A stretch of DNA of 64,000 bases, from the NCBI GenBank assembly GCA_020152595.1, contig JAIGNY010000476.1, positions 1,507,501 to 1,571,500 of the forward strand, read 5' to 3'. The notes beneath the pieces were generated by a model. It saw nothing but the letters and a program-made list of their open reading frames with translations. It did not search any database and was not told where the DNA came from. Shown here piece after piece: positions 12,300-21,934 of the stretch. Every line of letters begins with the position of its first letter. Within the stretch, counting starts at the first letter, position 1. The position numbers were made by a program, and so were the translations under genes. Origin of the DNA: Chiridota heheva. Lineage: Eukaryota; Echinodermata; Holothuroidea; Apodida; Chiridotidae.

Positions 12300-13029
12300 T
12301 TAGGTACAATTCCTGTTTTTTTAAATTCACACGTTGTATAAAATTGATGATTGAAAAATAACTTACTTTTTGGATATAGTTATATCACTTAGATTAATAA
12401 TACACTTTTTCAATAAAAACTTTCCCTAAATATTTACCTATTTAGCACCACAACGGGATAAAGTTCTCTGAGATTCATATTTTGGTCGTCATTTTCACCG
12501 CACGTTTGTGATTAACTATTCAATGTTTTAATTTTTTTTTTTAGAATGTTCCACTAAACTGCAAGTTGATTTTTCACCAACAACATTTAAATCTTTGTTC
12601 ATATAATTTTATTAAATAGTTTTGCTAAAAAAATGTGTGCGAAAACATATAAAACATCAAGAAATGTTTATATTATATAATTGTACTTTATAAGTATTAT
12701 CTTAATTTTTTCCTCAAATAATCTAAAATATAATACCCCTGCTAAAATAGTATAGCCACGATGACAGTGTTTTGAAGTGACTGTACTTTGAAGAGTCAGC
12801 AATTTTTACGGAAAGAAAGGTAATCCAAAATAATTCAATAAAAATAACTAAAATCACCTTAAAAACAGTTTTTGAAGACATGAATGGGCTTGAACATTGA
12901 TTCTAATCATTGTGAGCGAAAAAGAAGATAGAATGGTTTTGTTTTCATTAAGATCTTAAAACTGAGATTTTCCTATACTTTTAACACCTCGCTTAAAATA
13001 GTACAGGAGGGTATAGGATTTTGTAGCAC
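12300..13029. other. Probable intron of the unidentified gene, no firm exon
   Basis: AT-rich. Two weak - strand exon candidates were noted: near 12435-12465 (reads RELYPVVVLN, followed by GTAAAT) and near 12865-12910 (reads NQCSSPFMSSKTVFK, followed by GTGATT). Phases do not join them cleanly to the flanking exon candidates, so neither is called. Confidence 0.3.
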
Positions 13030-13260
13030 CCTCGGATGGCCAGCCATCACTAACGGCAGCGCAGCCATACTAACACGCTGGCATCAGTCCGACGGTACTA
13101 CAGGGAGTACTAGGTCTTACGTAGTTATTATACACATCCCTCAGTACGGGTTGACATTGGGATTGCCATACGGCCAGCCACCACTAACGGCAGTCATACT
13201 AACATGGCTGACATCAGCTCCATGGTACTACGGGAAGTACTACTATTAGGCCTAGGTCTA
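13030..13260 (+). mobile_element. MITE-like repeat, family A, one and a half copies
   Basis: GATGGCCAGCCATCACTAAC and what follows it at 13030-13110 are repeated in the fuller copy at 13105-13260, which has GGGTTGACATTGGGATTGCC, CGGCCAGCCACCACTAAC and ACATGGCTGACATCAG. The same family is at 1325-1460. Noncoding. Confidence 0.65.
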
Positions 13261-13948
13261 AAAACAGATAATTTGTTTTTTCTAATGTAAATTTAAAAAG
13301 ACACATTGTGAAACTGAGGCATACCCCTTGCTGCATGTACAGGACAAGAAATAAACAACTGCTATAGACAATTCATTAGTACTGATACTATGATAGTAAT
13401 ACTATGCCCAATGGCAAATTGCCAATGTAAAATCTGTCTTAAGAAGAGTTAGCATGCACTTGTAGGCCTAATGTCATTACAGCCTGGCTAAATGATAAGC
13501 GTACTAATATAAGTAGGCCTACTACTACTAGTATATTCGTTAGGGAACAAACACTGAATACAGAACTGAGTGATTTGTAAGAATAACAAAACAGGAAGAA
13601 GAAAAACTAAGCCCGAATGTTAGACTAGGCTCTATATAAATATCAACTGGCATAAAATTGCATGATGATTAGTATTGCACCTTCTCGACCCTAAGCTCCT
13701 GTATTAATAGGTACGATAAAAAATGATGTAGGTACTACAACACGTTACTCGTTAGGCTGCGATAAGGAGCCCCAAACCGGAAGTTCCACAAAAATATTAA
13801 ATTTACAAGAAACATTACACTCAACAAGTGGGAAAGTAAGATTGAACGATAATTTAAACTTTCGGCCGTTACATGGTACTATATGCAAGTCCATATCTGG
13901 CTGTCTATGAGAAATTCACAAAACCAAAAGTGCAGACTCGCCACTCAC
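13261..13948. other. Probable intron of the unidentified minus-strand gene
   Basis: No repeat family or exon was recognised. Short palindromic AGGCCTA motifs recur (13245, 13465, 13515), as they do in several places in the window. Confidence 0.35.
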
Positions 13949-14023
13949 CTCTAAAGCAGCTGATGGAAATGGGATTGCAGTTAAATGCACCTGTTTGATC
14001 GCAAAAATGTGCTGAATATCCAT
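13949..14023 (-). CDS. Putative first coding exon of an unidentified gene
   Basis: The reverse strand has an ATG at 14023 followed by 25 open codons (MDIQHIFAIKQVHLTAI then PFPSAALE) and a consensus splice donor GAG^GTGAGT at 13948. A promoter-like region lies directly upstream on the - strand. The peptide was not recognised. Linking it to the acidic terminal exon at 11715-11534 is inference from shared strand and lack of another gene between them; intermediate exons remain unresolved. Confidence 0.35.
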
Positions 14024-14069
14024 ATCTCTACGTGCACTACATATTCAACACCTCTACTTTCCACAGGTA

Positions 14070-14215
14070 GCCATGTAATTTTAATTTGACGTCACTAAAT
14101 CTGAATATTCAGTTCCAAAAAACTGACTGGTAATTTTAGGTAGCTCAAAACTGCATCTTCGGAGTTACTGCAAAACGACTTCCGGGTCAGCTGTAAATGT
14201 TTAATCAACTTGGGA
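14070..14215 (-). promoter_or_regulatory. Promoter-like region for the minus-strand gene
   Basis: A CRE-type site TGACGTCA (about 14089) and an ETS-type site, CCGGAAGT on the - strand (ACTTCCGG at about 14178), lie 65-160 bp upstream of the putative ATG at 14023. Such sites are common in metazoan housekeeping promoters. No TATA box is evident. Activity is inferred. Confidence 0.35.
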
Positions 14216-14224
14216 TAACGGCGG

Positions 14225-14680
14225 TATAGCGAGGTCAGATCTCCCACTGTGTAGTGGAACATTGTGTGTTATAAGATCTTATCAATTTTTAATTATAGAT
14301 GTGTTTCTTTTCTATTTATTATTTTTGTTGCTTTCTCTTCATTCTCTAAAATTCCATTTGATATATTTCGTATTATTTATTTTCTTTTGTATTGTTTTCT
14401 TTTTATTTATTTCACATTCAATTGATATTTTCCTTAATTAGATACTTTTTTTTTATTGCTTTCTTTTTATTTATTTAATTTTTTGATTTTTATGTTTCTG
14501 CTTATTTCTTTTTCTTTTTAATTTACTTTGTATTGAATTCTTTTTATTTATTTTCTATTAAGAGTTTTTTTTTTATTAGATACTTTTCTTTTTAATTGGT
14601 TTATTTTTTTGTTCCATTTTTATTTCATGTTTCTTAGTATTTTTCTGTCTGTTTAATTTTTGCCCAAATGGCCGCCCAAA
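14225..14680 (-). repeat. T-rich right arm of the 10.4-kb insertion
   Basis: Read on the reverse strand it carries GGGCGGCCATTTGGGCAAAA at its outer end, then AAGAAACATGAAATAAAAAT and further A-rich units like those of the left arm (which has AAGAAACATAAATATAAAAA). Its inner limit is the AGATCTGACCTCG motif near 14230. Confidence 0.7.
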
Positions 14681-14686
14681 CATTCA

Positions 14687-15450
14687 ATGTTGATAAATGC
14701 AATTTTTTCTTATTTTGGTCAGAGTAATTTGGCTTTTGATTACTGCATGAATGCATCAAATCTTGGTTGTGTTGATAAAGAAAGGGATCTAGTGTTGTCA
14801 TTACTAGCAATCTAAAGCCCTCTAAATAGTGTGCTGTAGCAGCTGCAAGGGTAAATAGGAATGCTTAGTTTGATTAGAAGAATTTTTGTTTTCTTGGTAG
14901 AGAGGTTGTTCTTAATTTGTATAAGCAGTTAGTCAGGCTTGGAGTCCCTTTTATGAAAAGAATAAGTTCATTTTGGAGCAGGTTCAGCAAGGAGCCACTA
15001 GACCTATTCCTGAAGTAAGGAATCTCTCTTATGAATCTAGGTTGCGAATTCTTGGTTTGACCACGCTTGAGTTGAGAAGATTATGTGGCGATATGATTCA
15101 GGTTTTTAAGTTCCTATCTGGTAGTGATGCTTTGACTTCCTGTTATTTCTTGCATGTTTCAGCTAATCCTCATGTGACACGTGGTAACAGTTTGAATTTA
15201 ACCAAAGTCTTCTCATGGATAGATATTCAGCGTTTTAGCTTTTTGCAAAGAGTTGTTAATGAGTGGAATGGTTTGCCTGAGTGGGTAGTCAGCCCCAATT
15301 CTGTTCACAATTTCAAAGTCAGCATTGATAAGTTCTTAACTAACTCTGGGCATCTTTGATTTTTTTTTTTTGAGGTGGTGGTAGTGTTAGTTTGGGCTTA
15401 TTATGGGGTGACTAATCCTTTTCAGCTCGTAATGTTGTTATGTTATGTTA
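14687..15450 (+). pseudogene. CR1-like retrotransposon, C-terminal part (right half)
   Basis: This is the continuation of the element at 2575-4270. Across frames it reads FNVDKC, DYCMNASNLGCVDKERDL, CAVAAARVNRNA, EVVLNLYKQLVRLGVPF, then EQVQQGATRPIPEVRNLSYE, LGLTTLELRRLCGDMIQVFK and FLQRVVNEWNGLPEWVV, stopping at 15359. That is the standard post-RT tail of CR1 elements. Frameshifts near 14710-14960 show decay. A short 3' tail with GTTATGTTATGTTA near 15440 is consistent with a CR1-type simple-repeat end. Confidence 0.9.
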
Positions 15451-15579
15451 ATTGTCAACGATATCATTAGCTAGAATTCAACTTTCATTCACTTTAGCAA
15501 GGCAGGCCTACACAAGTGTGTGTGTACGTTAGTAATATTTGTAAGCTTTGCTAGCATGCAGTGCCCTGTATATTACTCA

Positions 15580-16152
15580 GCGCTCGAAATAAACGTAGGC
15601 CCGCTAGCCTGGGGCAAGTAGAACTTACGTAGAGGGAAGCTGAAACTGATCTTTCCGAGCCCGCTGGGCAAGTAACTAGAAAAAAATATATACCTTAGAC
15701 TTTTCAAAAATACATTATTACACATCACTTACACAAGCCAAAATGCATAATTGTCCACTTCAATAAGGTTGGAAAGCCATAATTAACGAAAAACTTTACG
15801 AAAGATTATACTTATTTTCTGTTACGTTGTCACTACTACTACCGCACACAATACACGCACACACAGTCAATCAGTGCATTTAACTCGTACCGTAATTGAA
15901 AACCAACTACACAAGGCTAGAAAGAAGTTGGAACAAATTAACTGCGGCAATGGCTCTTTTGCAAACATGTACAGTAGTCTTACTGTTGGTTGATTGTTCT
16001 TTCATTATGTATGTTCCTGGAATGTTGTGAAGGTTTTTAAGCTTTTTGACGTACGTTTTCTCGGGCAAGTCAGCAGTCCATTCGGGCTAGTAGAAAAGGA
16101 GTCAAGCTAACCCGACGGGCTAGTGGTTAAAGTGTGCTAATTTCGAACCCTG
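15580..16152. mobile_element. Short TIR element of 573 bp with 10-bp target duplication
   Basis: ATATTACTCA is present on both sides (15570-15579 and 16153-16162). The ends are imperfect inverted repeats: GCGCTCGAAATAAACG on the left and TTTCGAACCCTG on the right, plus GGCCCGCTAGCC against GACGGGCTAGTGG. The interior is noncoding. It lies just outside the CR1 right half. Confidence 0.75.
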
Positions 16153-16289
16153 ATATTACTCAATGTCCTGTACATACAACGGCAAATTTACAAAATACGT
16201 CGCAAATCAAGGGCTTCTTGAACCGAATATGCTAGGCAAAAAATTATAATGCAACCTCTGCAGTTAGGCCCTAACGCTACTCCCTGTAG

Positions 16290-16435
16290 TTTTTTGGAAA
16301 TTGGAAGAATGTGCATTTCCGCCATGATGGGTTTCCGCCATTGAAAAATGGTTGTTTCCTCCATAAAAACTGTGTGTTTCCGCCATGGTGGAAATGCATG
16401 TTTTCTATGGCGGAAACAACTATTTTTGTTATAAG
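16290..16435. repeat. TTTCCGCCAT hairpin cluster
   Basis: Five copies of a (G)TTTCCGCCAT or inverted ATGGCGGAAAC motif occur within 140 bp and can fold on themselves (GTTGTTTCCTCCATAAAAA against TTCTATGGCGGAAACAAC). A CpG-decayed relative (TTTCTGCCAT, ATGGCAGAAA) is at 20285-20405 in inverse order. The two may be ends of one old element of about 4.1 kb. Confidence 0.6.
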
Positions 16436-16689
16436 AAATTTATTTGTATGTATGTGAAAACAACATTGAGTAGGCCTATTTTTTTCATTTCACTGAAAAA
16501 ATATATCCTTAATAGAAAAGTACAAGAAAAAAGATAACTTAATGGTTTGTAAATTGATACCAAAAAATATAAAAAAAGTAAAGAAATATATTCTCAATTT
16601 GTCCACAAAAATAACACTTGAACTGAAAAAATATATCGTCAATGGAAAAGTACATGGGAAAAGATAACTCAGTCAGTTCCCAGCCTTGC

Positions 16690-16860
16690 GTTAATGAGGT
16701 GGTTTGACGTCATCCTCTTTGCACTGGACTCCGCCCACTTTCAGAATTTTCCAGTTTTTGCGAAACCGATTACTGAAACAGACAATTTTTCTATCACGTG
16801 GGGTGTCTCCTGACAATGTTGTAGCAGTAAAGTTTCTAAGCTACTGTAGGTGAGAGTTTG
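16690..16860 (+). promoter_or_regulatory. Promoter-like patch with CRE, GC-box and E-box sites
   Basis: TGACGTCA (about 16706), CCGCCC (about 16732) and CACGTG (about 16796) are clustered, followed by a splice-donor-like CTGTAG^GTGAGAG at about 16847. An untranslated first exon for MED21 is possible: a strong acceptor TTTTTATATTGTAG ends at 21875, just before the MED21 start codon. This is inference only; the patch could serve another transcript. Confidence 0.3.
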
Positions 16861-17107
16861 CTGATTTTTCTTTCCATACCAAATTTCCCATATTTTTGGA
16901 CTTTCAATTTTGCATAATTGTCATTTGGATTTGTGTACTGAAATATTGGTTTAATTTTTGGGCCAAATTCATGCCGAGCTCCTGACTGGCTTCCTCAAAT
17001 TAAGGTAAAATTGATCGATAATTCATTAGATGACACAATAAGCTTTCTGCCAGTACTAAGTTTGTGTGGGCCCGGTGGCGATTAGTGACAGGGTTTTGTA
17101 GTTGAAA

Positions 17108-17166
17108 ATGGCCACCATTACAGAGATCAGCAATAGATTTTATGTGGATTTTTATCGCGATCAAGA
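17108..17166 (+). other. Candidate first exon (unrecognised)
   Basis: An ATG in good context (GAAAATGGCC) opens 19 codons, MATITEISNRFYVDFYRDQ, ending at a consensus donor GA^GTAAGT. No downstream partner exon or family was recognised, so this may be chance. It lies about 300 bp after the promoter-like patch. Confidence 0.2.
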
Positions 17167-17169
17167 GTA

Positions 17170-18070
17170 AGTTAGTGTGGTAGCTAGGATAATATTTGTT
17201 TTACATCCACCTCATTTACTCTGACCTAGTTAATGGCGTAGCTGTCAATGTGTCATTTGATTTCTTTTAATCTTTGCAGTGTTGAATCCAAATGATAGTT
17301 AATCATAAGCATATTTGAAATGTGGTGTTGTATAGTGAAAGACCAGTGATTTTTTTATCATTGTTTAGGCTGAAGTGTGAGCAAAGTCTATTGTGAAAAT
17401 GAGAATAGTGTATCCATAGTTACAAATCAACCATGGATAAGTTCTATATTTACAGCATAAAATTAACAATCAGCTTATTTTCAATGTCAATCTAGTGTGT
17501 TGCCATGTTGGTATGCAGTATTTTAAAAATTGTCTTGATATACTGTACCACATTAGACAATGAGGAAATACTTTAAGACCAAAAAGGTAATTTTTGTATT
17601 ACCTTTTTTAAATATTTTTAAAGATATAATTATCTTTCATATTTTATCGCTAAGTCTATCAGTCTATAACAATCATATGTTCTTTTTAAATCATGATTTT
17701 TAAAGTACTTATTGAAGTTATTTTACCTTTTAATGTTTTATTTGTATAGATGTATTGTTCTTAAATCCTTTTAATTTTCTTTATTTTTTATTTATATTCG
17801 ACATTATTATTTTGCTGCATGCTTTATTACACTTCTTATCTTTTATTTTCTAATGTCAGCATGTAAAATTTATTTGTAAAGTCTATTACTACCATATGTT
17901 CTATTAAATCATGATTTTAAAGTACTTATAGAAGTTAATTTACCTTTCAATGTTTTATTGGTATAGATTTATTGTTCTTAAATCCTTTTAGTTTTTCTTT
18001 ATTCTTACTTATATTAAATCTTATAACTTTATATATATACATATATGTATTTATATATATATATATATAA

Positions 18071-18101
<31 letters not shown>

Positions 18102-20280
18102 TTGCTGCATGATTTAATTACATTCAGTATTTTAGGGCTAGTTTTCTTAACTTTTATTTTTCTTATGTATTCATGTAATATTTTATTTGTACATCACCAA
18201 TGAATATTTACATAGATTTTGGCATTGTAGAAATTGTAATAATACCTAGACTGCAGATTATTCACTAGTTCCTTAGCTTGAGGACTTAAATTAGCAATCC
18301 GAGTGGTTGTGAAAACTTTTCCTTTTATGTGTATGTGTATTCATTTTTCCAATTGAGTGTTTCATTGATCTCTAATTTCTGTTGAAAAGTTTTAGTGGCA
18401 CTACTTATATACATACATATGTACCTTGCATGGGGTTGTTTTTAATAGAAAGTAAGTTGTAGTGAACATTTTTGTTTATTTTTGTTAATTGTCTGTAACA
18501 GTTGAAGAACAGCACTGCATCTGTGTATTCTGTTTACATTTCAAGGGTATATATATATATATATATATTGTCAGTATCAGAAGTAAATAAAATATTGAAG
18601 AAAAAGTGTCTTCCTCTTCGGAATAAGCATTGCCAATTTTTATTGTTGCAAGTTAATGCCATCGTGCAAGCATGGATACAATGTATATAGAACACCAGTA
18701 AAGTGCACATGTGGTCCTTTTGTAGAATATCATGCTATGCCATACATTTAGCCAATATTCTACATAGGCCTATTCACACAATGCATATATGCTTATTATC
18801 CGCTGTTATGTTTTAGGCTATTTTGTGAATTACGTGATTTTCTAAGGTTATTTTCATTTTCAGTGTTTTGGTTTAGAGTTCATTCTTACACAAGTCAGTG
18901 TTTTTCTGACCCAGGTCCTTAAAAAAAAAAGTATATTTTTTTGTTATGTTTGAATTCGTTTAATATTAATTGGCATTGATTAAATCGCTATTATAGCTAG
19001 TATATTACCAAAATAATTTCAACTTACATTAAAATTGTGTCAGAGGAACCAAGAATCCAATCCATAGTTCACTCATGGAAATTCACACAAGGCCTACGAA
19101 GCAACAATGTGTTTTACAAGTTGGAAGAAAGTACATAAAATCAGGGATTTATTATTTGGAATATCAAATCTCTGGTAAAATGGTATTTTAGCAGTATAAG
19201 CAAATATAAATGTACTTAACCCTATAAATTATAGCAAAAGAATAGTGAAAATACTACTGCATAGGCTGAATTTGAGAAAACCAGTACTGACAGATTGACA
19301 CCACATTACTTACACCAAGGTTCTAATTTTCAAAACCTTGCATACACTACGCTTGTATTCAGTTACCTCAAGAAGCTTTGTTGTCACCAAATCTCATTCA
19401 TTTTATTCTGAATTTGATATACAAATAAGATTACCCATGTAATCTGAAATATATTGTCCTATCATGATATGGATCGTACAATATTAGCGAAATCAACAGA
19501 TTCCTCTGGAAATCAGTGCAAAGCTTGTGAGCTCCTGACTTGCTTCCTCTGATTTTCATATTTATTTTCTTAGATTTAGATAGAAAATGAATTTTTCTAT
19601 CACATATTTAAAGATTGTGTGTGCCCAAGACTGGAAATGTGTTTTGTGACCACGTTTTTCCACAGCAGTTTTTTCCGAATTTTTTATCGTTATAAATCCC
19701 TTCGATTTTCAGTAATGTTGGCTGGAATTATTTCTTTAAATGTTAAAGGATAGTATTTTTAACCCTTTGTTTGCCTAAATTTCATGTATTGATACTGTTT
19801 TCTACCATAATGAAGCTGTAATCACCTTTGAAAAACAGCATTTTTTAGCTCATTATATATTCATAAACCCAAGTGGGAGGAATACGCACAGAAGAGAATA
19901 AGCAACTTTTTGCGAGGCTGGGAATTTACTGAATTTTGTTACTTTTGTAATTTTGATACCAAACCTGATTAAAAGCTTGAAGAAAACACACACCTTTAAA
20001 TAAGCCAATAATCACATTAGCAATATTGAACTCAATAGTAATAATGTTCTGAAGGTACTATTCCAATAAGCACACCCAGTAATCGCAGTTGTTACTTACC
20101 CTGTGTACATTCTATAGCTTCAAACGTTTTTGAAACGCCATACATTCCCGGATTAACAACTACAGTATAGCTGACCTTACGGATGGGAGGGAGCAAAATG
20201 AATGACACTGGATCATTAAACAGATAAAACTCATAATCAAGAAAAGTGAAAGTTTTCAAATTAAACTTTGTAAAGAAGGA
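17170..20280. other. AT-rich region upstream of MED21, no gene seen
   Basis: It contains a TA-rich microsatellite (about 18030-18105 and 18548-18570) and two near-duplicates of a 100-bp AT-rich block (17700-17760 versus 17915-17990, TTAAATCATGATTTTTAAAG). GAGCTCCTGACTTGCTTCCTC at 19528 repeats the block at 16976. No coding sequence was recognised. Confidence 0.4.
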
Positions 20281-20284
20281 TCAG

Positions 20285-20405
20285 TTTAAGAAAATCACTT
20301 TCTGCCATTAAAACCATGTGTTTCTGCCATGAGGGAAATACATGTCTTTTATGGCAGAAAGAAATGGTGGAAATGCACGTCCCCCAATTTGGAAAAATTG
20401 TTTTC
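20285..20405. repeat. Decayed relative of the TTTCCGCCAT cluster
   Basis: TTTCTGCCAT occurs three times, with inverted ATGGCAGAAA, and GTGGAAATGCACG lies on the right side, mirroring GTGCATTTCCGCC at 16311. Loss of CpG to TpG/CpA explains most differences. Confidence 0.55.
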
Positions 20406-20429
20406 TCTACGCCAAAGGTTTAAGCCAGA

Positions 20430-21185
20430 CTTTTTGAAAACCTCTGTTTACGCAAGTTTTGTTTATATCATTAAATTGTAATGTATTTCTTTATAAGTTT
20501 AAGACAAAAGTATGCCAAATTTGATCAAAGTGGCTAAGCTTCACGCCGAAGACCTAAGGTGTATTACCTGTATATTGTTGGGACTTTCCTTCCCTCCTTT
20601 AAACGTTAGAATCAATTCTTCCCCAAGTAGTCAACTTTTTTAGCCTCATCTTTCATTTTTTAAACTCTGATTTCAGTGCTTGAGTCTTTAGTATTGAAGT
20701 TTGGAAGAAGAAGAAGAAGGCAGACTAGAAATAGAATACAATTTTAAATAGACCTAGCATATATTAGCAACACAAGTTAGGGAGTACGCTCAGGAGAAAT
20801 GATTTCTTTGGTTCATCAAATAATTTCATCAAAACGGCATGAAAATCAAAAGTTTATCATAATACATTGGCATATTCACAAAAGTTTTACTTCGTAACCC
20901 CGAAATTTGACAGAAAAAACGGCTTATTGGGCATCTTCAATCAAGTCCGCTATTTATTTTTGCATAAATACATAGGCATACTCTGTGTCCACGGTGGAAG
21001 TTAGTTTTCTTCATGGGAAGATTTATGCCATAATATTTGGAAACCTAGCTGTTTATGCCAGTTTTGTTCATATCATTTTCATTTGAATGTATTTCTTAAA
21101 ATTGTCAATAACACGATAGAAAAATACGCCAAATTTGGTCAAAGTGGCTAAGCTACATGCTGAAGATCTTCGGCGTATTGAGCTT
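20430..21185. repeat. Diverged direct repeat pair of about 150 bp
   Basis: 20430-20575 and 21025-21185 share GTTTATGCCAGTTTTGTTCA-type sequence and CAAAGTGGCTAAGCT plus a GAAGA(C/T)CT...GGTGTATT end. The spacer has an AAGAAGAAGAAGAAGG run near 20710. Noncoding. Confidence 0.55.
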
Positions 21186-21225
21186 AACATGTCTTCCAGA
21201 CTGGCTCTGTCTCACCGGCACAATT

Positions 21226-21521
21226 CGTCCCTATTTTGACATAGTGGCGAATGTGCAAAAGTGGTTTTTCGTTTTGACAGTGACGAATGTGCAATTAACA
21301 AAGTTTAATTTCAAATTAATCTAATTAACAAGTATCTGTTTTTTGTGTTTGTGTCATTTGTTTATTATTTACAGTTTAAATAATTCATAACCTATAGAAA
21401 CCGAGGAAAATAAACATATAAATGATAGTACAGTGTAATATGCATTTAAAGACATTCGTCACCATGTCAAAACGAAAAACACGCTTTTCCAGTCGACTCT
21501 CGCCACTATGTCAAAACAGGG
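21226..21521. mobile_element. Hairpin MITE of about 300 bp
   Basis: TCCCTATTTTGACATAGTGG, then TTTTTCGTTTTGACAGTGAC, on the left (21226-21292) pair with inverted CCACTATGTCAAAACAGGGA and CACCATGTCAAAACGAAAAA on the right (21451-21521). About 65 bp of imperfect terminal inverted repeat surround an AT-rich loop. It lies about 370 bp before the MED21 start codon. Confidence 0.75.
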
Positions 21522-21875
21522 AGGAATTTTATAGAGTGCATCTGTCATTTTTTGCATCAAAGTTCAGAGTGAAAAGCATTCGACAAATTATACGCCCAGT
21601 TGCTGGGATTAAATACAAATATTATCTGGGTCTCCATAACATTTACTTGACCTTTCCGGATGGACAACTTGGTTTTCAGCAAAGTGTGCATTGCATGTTG
21701 TAGAAAAAACTTTCTACGGGCAACCTGATTTATTTTCAGGACAAAAACACATATTCAGAAACTCTTGCCCGGTGGGCAAGTTGGTTTTTAGGTTGATCTG
21801 TCGATCTGTGGGGGTGACAAACTTAAATATTTCACTGAAGTGTGATTTTCATTATACTTTCTTTTTATATTGTAG

Positions 21876-21934
21876 ACTAGACTCTTTTCAAAATGGCTGA
21901 TCGGGTGACACAATTACAAGATGCTGTTAATCAG
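21876..21934 (+). CDS. MED21: MED21 exon with start codon
   Basis: The start ATG at 21893 is followed by 14 codons and the donor CAG^GTATGT. Bases 21876-21892 are 5' UTR if the acceptor TTTTTATATTGTAG, ending at 21875, is used; without it the exon extends further upstream. Confidence 0.85.

Larger units (their letters stand above)
4271..14680. mobile_element. 10.4-kb insertion with terminal inverted repeats and 6-bp target duplication
   Basis: The insertion splits one CR1-like copy exactly: the left part ends in WQMSF and the right part resumes FNVDKC, which is the continuous CR1 reading. CATTCA is present at both edges (4265-4270 and 14681-14686). The insert begins TATGGGCGGCCGTG and ends GGCCGCCCAAA; read inward, the two ends agree in 22 of 25 bases, including GGGCGGCC and TGGGCAAAAAT. 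Beyond that, both arms continue as diverged A-rich repeats and both reach a TCTGACCTCG motif (about 6766 on the left, about 14230 inverted on the right). Between the arms lie an unidentified - strand gene, small nested MITEs and minisatellites. No transposase was recognised, so it is either non-autonomous or of an unrecognised type. Confidence 0.7.

Noticed and set aside
4271-14680. Polinton/Maverick identity for the 10.4-kb insertion
   Set aside because: Only the 6-bp target duplication and long inverted repeats fit; no PolB, integrase, ATPase, protease or capsid frame was found, and the termini differ from the usual Polinton start.
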